Assembly (NCBI RefSeq): GCF_024323335.1
Contig: NC_066581.1
Location: 346,708,409-346,772,408 of the forward strand
Reading direction: 5' to 3'
Source of the DNA: Lathyrus oleraceus
Taxonomy: Eukaryota; Streptophyta; Magnoliopsida; Fabales; Fabaceae
DNA: 64,000 nt
Shown: positions 21,866 through 36,262 of the stretch, one piece after another
Numbering within the stretch: position 1 is the first letter of the stretch
Layout of the letters: every line of letters begins with the position of its first letter
Position numbers and translations under genes: made by a program
The notes under the pieces: generated by a model
Told to the model about the DNA's origin: nothing
The model's database searches: none
Seen by the model: only the letters and a program-made list of their open reading frames with translations

Positions 21866-24738
21866 TGTCATACCCCAATTTTGTCCTTCATTTAATAAAT
21901 TAATACAATTATCATGACATTTGCATCACCTACACATCATAGCATGTATTTCATCTTGCATAATGCCTAAAATGTCAACCAGAGTAATTTTTCGGATCTA
22001 CAGGCAGATTGGTGAATCAATTTTCAAATATACGCCAAAACAATGGGCGAAAGATTTCATTATCAAGCTTGCAGACATCAGTTTTATTAATCTATGTTTC
22101 GCATAGTTTAATCTAGTGTGCTCGATTTATTTTTTAACTAAGTTTTCAGTCATATTTTAATCCGTCTGGTCATTTTAACTGGGCATTTTCCAATTCAAAA
22201 TCTGACAAAAATCTATATGTTTTCGAGAAGTTTATTTTGCACAGATCATTTTGGTGCATTCAGTTTAATTTTCAGTGACTTTTGTGTCCGATTTTTATTC
22301 ATTTAAAATCCATTTATTTTATTCTTTTGTTAAAAGATTCATAAAAATTAAATAGGATTGTTCATGTTACCATTTTTATTTTATCATAGTTATTTTTAAA
22401 GATGTGAATTTTTATTTCTTTTAAAAAATTTAATTTGTTTTTGGTAAGTTAAAGCAGCTAGAAGGAGCAATTTTATCATTTTAAATTAGTTGCATTTTTA
22501 TGCTTTCATCTTGACCATTAAATCCAATTGATCAATGGTTTATATTTGAAATTCATGTGCTTTTTATCATCCAATCAAAAAATAGAAAATTAAGAAAATA
22601 AAAGAATATGAGAGATAATAAAAATCTTTTGGCTACAAGAGAAAAGAGAAAAGGTGCGTGACAACCCTTTTATTTCCTTTTGTGTTTGTTCAGAAGAAAG
22701 ATAATGAAAGAGATAGCTAAAAAATAAAGAAGTAAGAGAGGTGGAGTGTCAATTATTTTTATTTAGGATTGTGTTAATTAAGTTCATTTTTTTTATAAAA
22801 CATGTGCCATGTGTCCGACTACAGTCAGTTATGTTTTTTGTGTAAATTTTAAAAAAACGTCAACAACTTATAAGTTATTGCTATTATTATTAGTTTAATT
22901 AGTATTTATCATTAGTCATGACTACTATTAAAATATAATTTGAACTCTAGACTTGTAAAACAAATTTCATACGTGAGTTTTTTTTTAGAATTGTTAAGTT
23001 TAGATTTTGTTTTACTATATTAATGATATATTAATACGTGAGTTTTTTTTTTAGAATTATTAAGTTTAGATTTTGTTTTACTATATTAATGTATATTAAA
23101 AATATTGTGTGATGCTAATGTTTAATTGGGCCCTTTTTGTAACTATGTGGTTCTTTGTCATAACCATTGAGTTTTTCTCAGTACTTTTTGGTAACTCTAA
23201 TCCATGAGAGTAAGTATGGTAATAATTGGTTTATTCTAAAATAAATTTTGAGTTTTTTATCGTAAATTTTTAGAAATTTTAAAACTAGACACTTTCAAAA
23301 ATTCTAAGCCATCTCGACTAAACTTTTTCCTAATCAAATCAGGTTATCTCGAGTCATTTTTAAACTAATGCAATCAAGCATTGAGTGGTTTTTTCTTATA
23401 ATTAAATGCAATCTCAAATCTTTATATTTATAAATAAACTCGAAAGAAGAGGATTATTGGAATCTAGCATTCCAGCAAAACTCTCGAATGATCGGTCCCG
23501 AGGCACATGCCTTGGGATATCCATTCATTATTTTCTTTCATTCCAATCTCATTCAATTTCAACTATTATCAAAAACCATTTTCAAATTAATGAAATTAAA
23601 CCTCGATTAGTACCGAGTTGACTTTCCCAAATCAAATGTAATATTAAATAACTTTTTCTAAAGAAACATGAAAGAAGATGACCATTGGAATCTAGCATTC
23701 TGATGGGAACCCTCGAATGATAGGTCCCGAGTCTCGCATTTTGGTTAACCATTCATTCTTTTCTTTCGTCCCTAAAACACTTTAATTAACTTGGACAAAA
23801 TAAGGGTCATTGGGATGAAGCATTTTGATACAACTCTTTGAACAATTGATTCTTATCAAGCATTCATTGTCCATCAAATAATTTTATCAATTAACCTTGA
23901 ATGAAAAAGGACCATTGGAATCTAGAATTCTGGTGGAACATTGAATGATTGATCCCGAGGCTTAGGTCTCGTTCTCATCAAATGTTCATCATTCACCTAT
24001 AAAATACCTCTAACACATCAAACTATTTTCTCACTGTCGTGCGATTAATCTTCAAAACCTTTTCAAAACAAAAGAAATTTTGTCTTAAGATGATGCAAAG
24101 CAATGCTTCATCCATAATTGTTGATTTGAGATAAGTGACATTTTTCTAAATGTTGATTTGTAAATCCATTCGATGTGATGTATATGTTCGCTCCTCGTTT
24201 GCTTTGGGTAAACTCGACCAACAAACAAATATTTTCTACCCAAAACTACGTAAGCCTTGAATTCTCTATTGCACCTGGAGATACGTAGGAGCAGGATTGT
24301 GAAATCTTGTCAGGCCCATTAATAAATAAAAAATAGGTTTAGTTCCTTTCATCATGTCCCCTAATAATAAAAACCTTTTTAGGCCATTTTTCTTTGATAA
24401 AAATTCAAAAACATTTCTCTTCTTTCTTTTTCTATCCCAAATAAGTAGAATATTATAAACTAACATAAGCTAATATTCAAATCGAAACTAACTAAATGGT
24501 TTCCGTTGAGTACAACGGATGTGGGGGGTGTTAATACCTTCCCCTTGTGTAAACGACTCTTGAACCCTGATATTGATTGCGATGACCATATCTTATCCTT
24601 TCTTTTAGGGATTTTATCGATATTTTCCCTTTCCCTCTTTGGGAATAAATAAAGTTCGTTGGTGACTCTGTTCAATCCATCCCGCGAGTGTGCGATTGCA
24701 CTCCACAAAGTCGTGTTCTCATTTTTTGAGGTACGACG
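21866..24738 (+). mobile_element. Tat/Ogre-type LTR, right copy, unit 1
   Basis: Starts TGTCATACCCC and ends near GGTACGACG, where the expected final CA is altered. It aligns with the left LTR but lacks the Helitron and ~1.4 kb of the 5' half. It keeps the conserved GTTAATACCTTCCCC block near 24530 and a GGTGACTCTGTTC block near 24660. Two antisense frames (24266-24466, 24460-24771) have no domain. Confidence 0.85.
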
Positions 24739-24739
24739 A

Positions 24740-25757
24740 CTAGTTATGATAAAACTTAAGAATGATTTCACTCAAGGTCCCAAATCTTTCTACATCTTCT
24801 AAATCTTCCAACTTGTAAGTCTCATTATTCACCCCCTGGCCGATACTAAAGGAACCTTCCCATCCGTGATCAGCTCATCTTTTTCCTTGAATCCCATCAT
24901 CTTCATTATCATCGAACTTACTCTATGATATCCTCCTTGTCATACCTTTACCTCGAACTTCCTAGTGATTTTCTGTGTGGCCGTCATGTTATCCAGGCCT
25001 ACCAAGTTGATTGCTTCATTCGGAGTATAACGTCCCCCAATCGACAAGGTGTACCCGATCCATATCTTTCTGATCATGCCTTGCTCCCTGCTTACTCTGG
25101 ATAGTACGATTTTGTTTATTGACTCTGATGTTTCCCATCTAGTTAAGTGATCAATAGCCCATACTATAAAATTCATATGTCTGTCCGCCACGAGTAGTGA
25201 GCTCGAAATATTTGGTACCTGATTACAAAACCTCCACGGTATGCTTAAGAGGTCATAAATGAGAGGGTGGTGCCTTATGTTTAAATTGACTCCAACATTT
25301 CCATCTTCATCTTTTGATATCTGACTAGCTATAATTTGAGTTGGGTGAACCAATCAGACGTTCTTCTGCATCTTTTTTGTATTCCCCCTGTGTGTTAGCT
25401 GGTTCTTTGGTAGTTCCTCTCTCGGATCAATCTTTATTAAATTTAATTTTAATTGATCAACTTGATAGGTTCGTCAATATAACTCCTTCTTTTTAGTCTT
25501 AGACTATCTTTATAACATTTCATGGGTATTCCTTGACCACCTTTCACTATTCCAACCTGACCATCCTCTAGAGGATACTTTAACGTAAGATATAGGATGG
25601 ACAACATCGCTTTCATGGCATTGAACGAGGGCCTGCCTATAATAATGTTATATGGGGACACAACATTTACTATTACATACCTTACCTGGATACCTTTTGC
25701 ATGGTCTCTACTGCCAAAGGTGGTCATTATGGGAATATGCCCTAGCACCTGCACATG
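24740..25757 (-). pseudogene. Gypsy pol relic: protease fused to integrase, RT/RNase H missing, unit 1
   Basis: Reading minus from 25757: a retropepsin C-terminal part (GHIPIMTTFGS, YNIIIGRPSFNAMKA, ending KCYKDSLRLKRRS) typical of Tat/Ogre-lineage gypsy polyproteins. After ~90 bp comes an integrase part with PWRFCNQVPNI, where the family has a WG.D..GP motif, so the first catalytic Asp is gone. FIVWAIDHLTRWE and a C-terminal module (WEGSFSI...YKLEDLEDVERFG...LKFYHN) follow, and the stop at 24740-24742 abuts the neighbouring LTR. Between the two parts RT and RNase H are absent. Internal stops and frame changes make it dead. Its N-terminal part is missing here because the unit ends in a copia LTR; it survives at 57881-58400. 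Confidence 0.8.
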
Positions 25758-26306
25758 TGTTGGTGTAAGCCCTAGAGGCCAATACTTTTGGTACTTGTAT
25801 CGAATTATTTATTAATAATAAAAAGCTTTTTCTTTATTATGTTTGTTTAATAAAGTCCCTAGAATAGCTAGTCCGTTTAATGTATCAAGTGTGACTTAAT
25901 CATGAGATCACATTAACCATAAGGACAATATTCTTAAAGTATCCGTAGTCAAGCTTTATTGTGAAATGGGATAACATTAAAGCATGAAGACTATTATGTA
26001 CATAGACTGATGGTCACATCTCATGGATCATGGATAAGGAGTTATCAAGTCTTAAACATAGGTTTGAATATTAAGAGTAATATTTATACCGGATTGACCC
26101 GTTATGAGAATACTATATAGAATGTTATGCAAAGTGTCATAAGTTATTCTCATGGTGATAATGGTGTATACAACTCTTCGACCTGAAACCACTATGGACC
26201 CTAGATGTAGAGTTGAGTGCTTTATTGCTGACCCAACGTTATCCGTAACTGGATAACCATAAAGACAGTTGATGGGTACTCCACAAAGCATGCTAAGGGA
26301 CATGAG
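25758..26306 (+). mobile_element. Ty1/copia LTR fragment cut at the duplication junction
   Basis: Identical to 46029-46577 apart from about two substitutions, preceded by the same ACATG. It stops at CATGAG and is joined directly to LTR sequence equivalent to 12941. An antisense frame of 89 residues here has no domain. Confidence 0.92.
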
Positions 26307-26436
26307 GGATTTTATCAACATTTTCCCTTTCCCTCTTTGTGAATAAATAAAGTTCGGTGGCGACTATGTTCAGTTCATCCCGTGAGCGTGTGATTGCTCT
26401 CCGCAAAGTCGTGTTCTCGTTTTTCGAGGTACGACA
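26307..26436 (+). mobile_element. Tat/Ogre LTR 3' end, unit 2
   Basis: The last 130 bp of the LTR (equivalent to 12941-13070), ending GGTACGACA and followed by the same primer-site-like sequence. Confidence 0.9.
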
Positions 26437-26562
26437 GATGACAACTCTACTGGGGACAGAAATATCCCTAAGTAAGTCAACCCTAGTTTAATTAGGTTTT
26501 CGTGTGTGTTAGCTTTGTTTGTTTTTCTTCTTTGTTATATGTTCTCTTTATCTCTGCTTTAT

Positions 26563-26719
<157 letters not shown>

Positions 26720-27441
26720 ATGTGGAGGTTTTAGGATTTGATATCATGAATAAAGCTCTACACCCGAGCTTTGGAAAAAGAAGAGAGAACACATAAATTT
26801 AGATTTGGAAGTTGTGTAATGTTAGTCCCCAAGGGCCTTTCCTTGCGTACTTATCAAGAAGACTCCCCTAGAGTGGATCTGTTTGTAGATGTTGTTTTAT
26901 GACAACTAGGCTGTCACATGACGTTGATTTGTGAAGGGTCCATGACTCTAGGGTCCCCTCTTAAAACCAGTTTCTGCTTTCGTGGTTGCGTAATGTTGGA
27001 ATCCAAGGGCCTTTCCTTGTTACATCCAACATGAAAACCCCACTCAGAAGAGACCTTTCGTCACTCTTGTCATAAAGCGGCAATCCTGTTGCATGATGTT
27101 GATATGATTATGGTCCATGACTCTGGGAACCTTATCAAAAATGTAGAAACTATCCCATGAGTGGGTTTATGGGTAGAAAGCCTAGAATTATCTATTAAGG
27201 AACCTACCTAGTAAAGTGTTATGTATTACTCATGTTATCCCAGATCCTAACTACTTGAATTGCATTTTATTTGCATACCAAAACACACAAATAATGTATT
27301 GCATCCATTCATATACCATTGCATTTGCATTGTTCGTCATGCATTACATATCTTTTTTTAAAAATACCAAAATAAATCTATCCATCCTTTGTCCATGATT
27401 AGTAAAGTGATTCCTGACATGCGTTTAGAACAAAGAACCAT

Positions 27442-28872
27442 GTGGATGGGCTAAGGAAAAGTCAAGAAGCATTGAAGGAGGAACTCAATATTTTGAAGAT
27501 CCAAATGGGATGTGTCTTGGAAACCCTCCAAGCCTTGTTGATAAAAGAGGGTCATCCCATATCCATTGCTGCAACAGAGGGAGCTATTGCTCCATATCCA
27601 TCCAGTGTTATCCGAAGTCAAGGGTAATTCCATGTGAAAGCTCTTCATCTACTGGCATATGGCCCTCCCTCGAGATGTGATCATCAATATCCTCTAGCTA
27701 TTCATCCTTAAAATCATCGAAGCCAGGTTCTGAACAAAAATCAAAATCAAAACAAAGGGAACAAAGATCACAACGACCCGATTCCGGTGCCATATAACAA
27801 GCTCTATCTGCAGCTGATCCAGAATGCTTTGGTGACTCCTCGAGCTCTCACACCTACGTCACCATGCCTACCATGGTACAATCCAAATGCAACATGTGAA
27901 TTCCATAAAGGGGCAATGGGACATGACCTGGATCCTTGCTTAGCACTGAAATCCTTGGTATGAGAACTGATTAACAAAAAGAGCTTAGTCTTAGAAGAAG
28001 ACCACCCGAAGGTCAAGCGCGAATATCATACTGGAACAATGGGGTACTCTATCGAGGAATGTGAGAGTTTTAAGTTCAAGCTACAAAGATTGATTGTCAT
28101 AACGTCACCAACATTCAAGGAAGAAGGCTCAGGTACAAATATCTTAATTTCTGAGCCAGGTAATGAGAAAGGCAAAGGACCTCTGAAACCCCTCAAGGTT
28201 TTGTACCATAAGGAAGAGGCCATGGATGTGGATAACGAGATATCATCGTTTCCCGGTAAGAGTATTGAGATATCGCCTTGGATTTCCAATGTCATGACCC
28301 ATACCAACAGAATCAAAGATGAAGTGAGTAGTGGATCCAATAGGGTTGTGTACAACGATGAGATTGAAGGAAAATAATTTGAAGATCGTCGTGCCAATGT
28401 CAAAAAGCTTGATGATCCCAACCTTCAAGTGGATGAAAATGAGCAGTTAGCAATTCCCAAAGTCGCATACCTATAACCATTAACTTATGGTCTTCATTGC
28501 TAACAATCCTAGTTAGCTACTCATCCAAATCAACAAGCCCAAGGCCAGAGATATCAAAATCAGCATAGGCCTCGAAATAACTTGGAAAGAAAGAACGTTC
28601 CTCGTCATCCAATTCCCATGACATATAGCTAACTTATGCAACCTCTAATTCAAAACTCATTAGTGGTTCTCAAGTCTCTCTAGTCGTTTCCATAACCTTA
28701 CCCACCTGGGTATGACCCTGATGTGCAATGTGGATATCATGTTGGATCAGAAGGTTACTCAACTATAGACTGCAACGCTTTCAAAGCTAATGTACAATTG
28801 TTGATTGATAATATGTACATAGCCTTTAAAGAAGGAAACTTGGTGGTGAATGTCAACCTATCACCCAGATAA
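27442..28872 (+). pseudogene. Degenerate Tat/Ogre-type gag, unit 2
   Basis: Near-identical copy of the relic at 14038-15468, with the same stops and frame changes and the same two modules (around 27895 and 28725). Among the few differences is CTGGAAC at 28031 where unit 1 has CTAGAAC. It was already broken when duplicated. Confidence 0.75.
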
Positions 28873-31083
28873 GTGCGAAGACCTTAAGGGGCGTCTCCCG
28901 AAGTCAACGCATCAAGTCTAAAGAAGTCAATTCCCTAAAGATGGCAATCATTTGGCTGATTCAACATTTCTTTTGTAATTTTCTTTGCATGTTGATTTTT
29001 TGTTTGTTGTTAAGAATTAATGTTCTTTGATTTGGTAAGATTAATGAAAGGTTTATGCATCTTTTGAATTAATCCATTCGTATTCACTCGTTTTTCATTT
29101 ATGTCAAAAAACAAAAAATACTTATCTCATTCATTTTTGTTTATCAAACCATTGTGTTAACAAATATTGGTAGGAGGATGATGAAAACTAAATACCTAAA
29201 ATTGTTGTGGCATGCTTTTGAATAGAACTTTGTCGATGATGTAAGGCATTGTTTCAAATCCCCAAACACATGAGAGATAAGGAGTTAATCCCTAGTCAGC
29301 CGCTTTGAGCCTTGAAGTTGGTATTTCTTTCGGAGCTAAAACCCTAAATCTTAATAGGGGCAAGGTAGTTGTGTTCATATAGTTTGGCTATGCATTCAAT
29401 CATTGAGAGAATTAGTCTATTTACACCATCCCACCTGAGGATCGACCACACTTCGCACACACCACAAAATGTCGAAGAAGTTATGAAAAAGCCAAGAGAA
29501 ATTATATTGTTTGATCCTCATCCACCAATAACATGGAAGTCACAGAAAAAATTCATCAAAAAAGGAAAAGCCCACTAAGTCGAATACCACAAAATGACTT
29601 AGGCAAAAGTTAGGGCATCCCGATGGACTGAAAGCCTAAAAGAAGAAGTCCAGGAAAAACAAGGGGTAAAAACCAATCAAAAAAGAGGTCACCAAAACCC
29701 TAAACAAAAACAAAATAAAGTGAATGTATTTCAAGAAAATTAGATCTTGAACCCTCATCTTTACCATCAGACCTTCGGACCCTCTCGGAAGTTGAATATG
29801 AGTGTCAATTAACTAAACGTAGGAACTGGAGATCATCAAGAAGAATGGGTGGGTTACAACTAAAATTTGAACCTTATATCCTTTGTTTCAAAAGTAGGGA
29901 ACCAAACCATGTTACAACCCTTAAAAGACCTAATTAAGACAAGGTTTATTTTGAAAGCATACTACATCAAGGTTGTGTTAACCTGACTCCAAACGATCTT
30001 TGTTAATCATTTGATTGCACCATCTTGTACACTGTGAATGACTAGATCATTATTGTGCTCTTATCAGTTATCCATTCACTGTATTTCACCCGTTCATATC
30101 AATAAATTTTGATTTCATTTTTTTTGCATAAGTACTGCATTAAAATTACCATTTTTGAATGAACAATCTTATTTACAAGTCAACACTTAGCATCAAAGAA
30201 ATTCCAACAATATACAGTTGAGGAACTTGATAAGGTGAAAGAGGTCTAATCAGGGGCAAATCACTTTGACCTTTGGTAAATCCAAGCTAATCACCCCAAG
30301 GGTCAGTTAGTCAAGAGTAATTTGCTTCAAGACTCAAACCGGGGCAAGCCACCTCAGAAGCTCAATGCGTCCAACTATTCGAAGGATGGTTAATCAGAAG
30401 TGTACCATTCTTATATTTGGTTAATCAGAGGTAGACCATTGCAAGTTTCAAACACTTGGGGCAAGCCATATCGAGGTAGTCTCATGGCAAGCTGTTTCCA
30501 AACTCACTTTCAAGGTGAACATATTCAAAAGACCCAACAAAATGGGGAAAGATGAGCCATAGAGGGGAAGACCCTGTTCATGCTTTCAAATTGCTCAAAC
30601 AAATTCTGCCATACGTCAACAACTATTGAGTTTGAGACGAGTGCCCAAAAATCATGCTAGCATAGTTCATTAATCCTCCAAAAGGATCCCATTAGCTAGT
30701 TGTAACTGTTAAGCTTGATAGATTTATCCTTTGGCAAGCATCTATCACACATACTTGGTTGAGTTTTCGGTGTTGAGGAATCATGACCTTCATAAAAAGC
30801 CTTTACAAACTCCCAGTCCACTCAAGTGTCAGCATGTGCATATCATGATCATTCATATATCATGCATAAAAGAAAATTCAAATCATGTATATCCAAAATG
30901 TACTTCGCGCTCATTTTGCATTGACCTAGGTCTTGTTGTTGATCTTATATCCGTTGACCTCTAATACCAGTTTATCTTTGGCGCCCTTAAAGCATCGCCT
31001 GGTTTCCGCAGTCATTTTCAAGTCCAACTCAGTTGGCACCTATCAAAATATTTTTGTTCATGAGGGTCAATTTCTTTTTGGAT
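28873..31083 (+). other. 3' UTR-like region without genes, unit 2
   Basis: Equivalent to 15469-17678, including repeat array 1 at about 30245-30485. No coding signal. Confidence 0.5.
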
Positions 31084-33276
31084 TATCCGATGAATTTTCG
31101 GATTACTCCTTTGTCTCTCCGATGTATTCCTAGATTGAGTCTGGTGTTCTGACGTATTTCCAAAACCCATCTTGTGTTATCTGAGTTTGAGTATTGTATT
31201 TTGACATATTTCCAGAATTTATTTCTTCTACCCGATGTATTACCGGATGTGCATGTCTCTCTGATGTATTTCCAGATTGAGTGTTGAATTCTGATGTATT
31301 TCCAGAATTTCCCTGATGTATTACTAGATGTGTCTGTTATCTGAAGTATTTCCAGATATTCCTTGTAATTCTGATGCATTTCCATAAACCCTTTTGTGTT
31401 ATCTGAGGTATTTCCAGATATTTTGCCATTGTTCTGACATATTTCCTGAATTTATTTCTTCTACCTGATGTATTACCGAATGTGTCTATCGCTCTGATAT
31501 ATTTCCTGATTGGGTGTTATTTTCTGATGTATTTCCAGAACTTCTCCGATGTATTACCGGATGTGTTTGTTATCTGATTTATTTCTAGATATTCACTTGT
31601 AATTCAGATGCATTTCCAGAATTCGTTTCTTTTACTCTTCGTTGAATTCTCGGACTGTCATTCTTATTTTGATGCATTTGCAGAACCCTTATGACATTCC
31701 CTAGCATTATTTCAAGACTCATTGGTGTCTCCTAAAAATCAGTTGTCACTAGCATTATTCCAATCTCAGTTGTTACTTGAACTCCTTTTAAACCCAAATG
31801 TTGTTGGCATCACTGTCACTCCATTTGTAAATACAATTGTAATTGGTATCTGAAGTTTGGTTGTTGCCAACATCTTTTGAAGTCTAGTTATTGTTGGAAA
31901 ACTCAGTTGTCGCTGGTAATTTTTTTACTGGTGCCCTCAGTCAAGTTCAATTGTTGTTGGCAAAATCCGTTAAAAGCTGGTTGTAATCCATTGTATACGG
32001 TCAAAGTCCAATTATTGTTGGCAAAATTTGTTAAAAGCTGGTTGTAATCCATTGCTTATGGTCAAAGTCCAATTGTTGTTGGCACGTACAAAGAGTTTGA
32101 TTACCCTGTCTTTCCTGATGGTTCCGTGAAAGTCATGTATGACCCATCATCTTGAGGAATTCTCATAAGCTTGGAGGCTTTTCGTGTTAGAAAACTCCAA
32201 TGATGTTGGTTTTGTTTGATTTCTTTGTAAAGAATCATCGTAGCCTTTTGTGTGGATGATCTACTTATAAGAAGACTCCCATTTATCTTTGTTTTGCATT
32301 AATTCCCTATTAGGAATCTCCAAAATCTTTGATCAGATGAATTTCTTGTGATAAATCTCCAGAACTGTCAGATGTATTATAAATTTCCAGGTCATGTTTG
32401 AACATGTGGATATACTTTCTTTGAATATTCCGTTGTTGAGGTCATGTATGAACCTATTGTTTGACATTTCTATTTATGTTTTTCAGTGTTTCCAGGTCAT
32501 GTATGAAACTGTTGTTGAAGTTTTCTTTGGGTTTTCTAGTGTTGTCAGGTCACGTCTGAACTTGTTAATAAAATCTCTTTGAAACCTCCAGAATTTCCAG
32601 GTCATGCATGAACCTGTGGATATTATTTTCTTTGAATTTTCTAGTGCCATTAGATCATGTCTGAACCTGTGGTTGAAACTTTCTTTGAATATCCTAATGT
32701 TAAGGTCATGTAAGAACCTATTGATTAAACTTTCCTTGATTTTATAGTATTATAGATCATGTCTGAACCTATTGTTGAAACCCTTTGAATTTTCCAATGT
32801 TGTCAGACCATGTATGAGCCTGTTGATGAAACTTTCTTTGTATGTTTTCCAGTTTTGTCAGGTCATGTTTGAACCGGTTGATGAAATCTTTTGAAATCCC
32901 TCAGCATTGTCAGGTCATGTTTGAACATGTTGTTGAAACTCTTTGAATTTTCAAATGGTCAGGTCATGTATGAACCTATTTATGGAATCCTTTGATTTTC
33001 TCCAGTGTCCAGGTCATGTATGAACCTGTTGACTAAACTTTCCTTGATATTCAACTTGTCATCAGGTCAATGTCTGAACCTTTTGCTCAAACATTCTTTG
33101 TATGTTCCTTAATACTTTCGGGTCATGTTTGAACCTGTTAATTGAACACTTTTTGAATATTCAAGTGTTGCTAGGTCATGTTTGAACATGTTGTTGAATT
33201 TTTTTTTGAATATTCCAGTGTTGTGAATCATGTATGAACCTGTTGTTAAAATCTCTTTGCATATTCCCAAGTTGTC
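31084..33276 (+). repeat. Hairpin-repeat arrays 2, 3 and 4, unit 2
   Basis: Array 2 at 31084-31695, array 3 at about 31735-32095, array 4 at 32388-33276, as in unit 1. Small frames inside them, such as 33109-33351 antisense, are by-products. Confidence 0.8.
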
Positions 33277-33359
33277 TTTCCTCCAGCAGGATCGTGTGAG
33301 GAAATTCTTTACTTTGAATAAGTTTTGAATGATAGCAAATTGTGTGATCATTGTCTAAT

Positions 33360-34988
33360 TGTTAGTTGTGCATTATTTTACATGTTTTATTTGTGTTTTA
33401 GCCTATACTAGTGTTTCGTGTCTATACATAAAGATCCACATTGATACATTTCTTAAAAGAACTCATAAAAACTGTTTTGTGTCAGTATGTATCGATACAT
33501 GTTCTTCTGCATCGATACATAAATTTGTTTTAAATCACAAAACGTTTTTGCTTCAGTATGTATCGATCCATACGAGCCTTGCATCGATATATAAATTTGT
33601 TTTAAATCACAAAACGTTTTTGCTTCAGTATGTATCGATCCATACGAGCCTTGTATCGATACATACTTAGTTAAAATGTTTTATGTATCAATACATACGA
33701 TCTTTGTATCGATACATGCTTAGTTAAAATGTTCTATGTATCGATACATACGAGCTTTCTATCGATACATGCTTGTATTAATTCTCTAAAATTAATCAAA
33801 GCTACAGTATGTATCGATGCATGTTCTTTTGTATCAATACATAATTCTGTTTTGTCTACTAACAGCTTATGTCTTTCACATATAAGAAATATTTTGACAG
33901 CCTAGTGAAAGTACAAATTCAGAAGTGAAAAACAGTTGAACGCAAATCAAAGGGGTGTGTAGCAACAATTGTTTTTGAGCAGTTAGAAACCTGAAAGAGA
34001 CTTCATCTTCTTCATCTTCTCAATCTCTTTTCTTCAAGAACATCAACACATAATCATTCTTGTTCTTTGGATTAAAGGATCAACGAGATAACGTTCAGTG
34101 GAACGATCAAGGATCTAGCTGAGGTGTTCAGTGGAACGATCGAGGATCTAGCTGAGTTGAAGGTTGAAGGGGTTTCGAGGAAAAACCAAATGGTTTGTCC
34201 TTCAAGAACTGGAGTGTTCTTGCGGGTTTGTTAGTCATGTTTGCAGAACAGATTCAGCCGTAGCGTAAGGTTTGGAAATTGGGTAATTTCACAAACAGGT
34301 CGTGGAACCGGTGAATTGTTTGCAATTTCTTGTAGGAAATTCTTGATCGAGCTCAGATCAAGTGGAGGTTTTATACAAGAAGAAGATCTTGGGATTTAGA
34401 ATTTTGTCTTTGTATTGAAACCTTGTATCAACGAATTCAGCATTATTGATAATTACAGTTCTCAATTTCATTTGATATTGAGAGGGAGACGTACCCACAC
34501 GCGAGGACGACAGTGGGGAACTTCCTTACCAAATCTCTGCGTATCGTATTCTTACCTTATCTCTCTTTACGTTTTCAACAGTTTTGTGATTTCAGTTGGT
34601 GGATTGTGGCTGTACATTTCGTGATACAACAGTGGCAAGAAAACTTCTTTATCTAAACTCCACTATTGTTCATCATTGATCACATACACACCAAATGTTT
34701 AACAAAACTGTTAGCTGAGTTTTATTCATTGGAATCAGAATTTAGTGATAAATGCATTTGATTTGATAATATTTTGGTGTTAATATTCTCTATCGTTCTA
34801 ATTCAAATCCAGCAATAAATTCGCGTGTCCGGTTTTCTAATAGCGGTTCAGAATAGACGGAAGTCGATTCGGGACTGTAATTTTCCGCTAAGTTTCAATA
34901 ACTCTGATAAGAATTTTTAAATCCGTTTATTTTAAAAAGAGGTGATCTATTCACCCCCCCTCTCGATCACTAGCCACACCGTCTAACA
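33360..34988 (+). mobile_element. Probable solo Ty1/copia LTR, unit 2
   Basis: Same 1629-bp segment as 19954-21582, with palindrome array 5 at 33414-33851. Confidence 0.55.
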
Positions 34989-35271
34989 GATTGTTATCCC
35001 CATTGAATTTCTACCCTCATTTTTTTCTACGGTCCACCTTTACCATATTTTCATCATTCCCCACAAGTTTGTTTATCATCCATCGTAAAAAAATGCTAGG
35101 GTTCATCATATCCCTGGAAAACCAAAAAGAAGTCCATCAGCTCATAGCATAGCATGTCATTGCATCTAGGAGAAATATTCGGGTCTTCTGTATTTAAATA
35201 CCTTTCCTCTTGATTTCATGAGGATTACCATCACTCATGATATCTGGTAAACATATTTAAATAGGGGCAAC

Positions 35272-36262
35272 TGTCATACCCCAATTTTGTCCTTCATTTA
35301 ATAAATTAATACAATTATCATGACATTTGCATCACCTACACATCATAGCATGTATTTCATCTTGCATAATGCCTAAAATGTCAACCAGAGTAATTTTTCG
35401 GATCTACAGGCAGATTGGTGAATCAATTTTCAAATATACGCCAAAACAATGGGCGAAAGATTTCATTATCAAGCTTGCAGACATCAGTTTTATTAATCTA
35501 TGTTTCGCATAGTTTAATCTAGTGTGCTCGATTTATTTTTTAACTAAGTTTTCAGTCATATTTTAATCCGTCTGGTCATTTTAACTGGGCATTTTCCAAT
35601 TCAAAATCTGACAAAAATCTATATGTTTTCGAGAAGTTTATTTTGCACAGATCATTTTGGTGCATTCAGTTTAATTTTCAGTGACTTTTGTGTCCGATTT
35701 TTATTCATTTAAAATCCATTTATTTTATTCTTTTGTTAAAAGATTCATAAAAATTAAATAGGATTGTTCATGTTACCATTTTTATTTTATCATAGTTATT
35801 TTTAAAGATGTGAATTTTTATTTCTTTTAAAAATTTAATTTGTTTTTGGTAAGTTAAAGCAGCTAGAAGGAGCAATTTTATCATTTTAAATTAGTTGCAT
35901 TTTTATGCTTTCATCTTGACCATTAAATCCAATTGATCAATGGTTTATATTTGAAATTCATGTGCTTTTTATCATCCAATCAAAAAATAGAAAATTAAGA
36001 AAATAAAAGAATATGAGAGATAATAAAAATCTTTTGGCTACAAGAGAAAAGAGAAAAGGTGCGTGACAACCCTTTTATTTCCTTTTGTGTTTGTTCAGAA
36101 GAAAGATAATGAAAGAGATAGCTAAAAAATAAAGAAGTAAGAGAGGTGGAGTGTCAATTATTTTTATTTAGGATTGTGTTAATTAAGTTCATTTTTTTTA
36201 TAAAACATGTGCCATGTGTCCGACTACAGTCAGTTATGTTTTTTGTGTATAGTTTAAAAAAA
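35272..36262 (+). mobile_element. Tat/Ogre LTR, truncated, unit 2
   Basis: Preceded by the polypurine tract AATAGGGGCAAC. Matches 21866 to about 22850, then ends at the junction with unit 3, losing about two thirds of the LTR. Confidence 0.88.
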
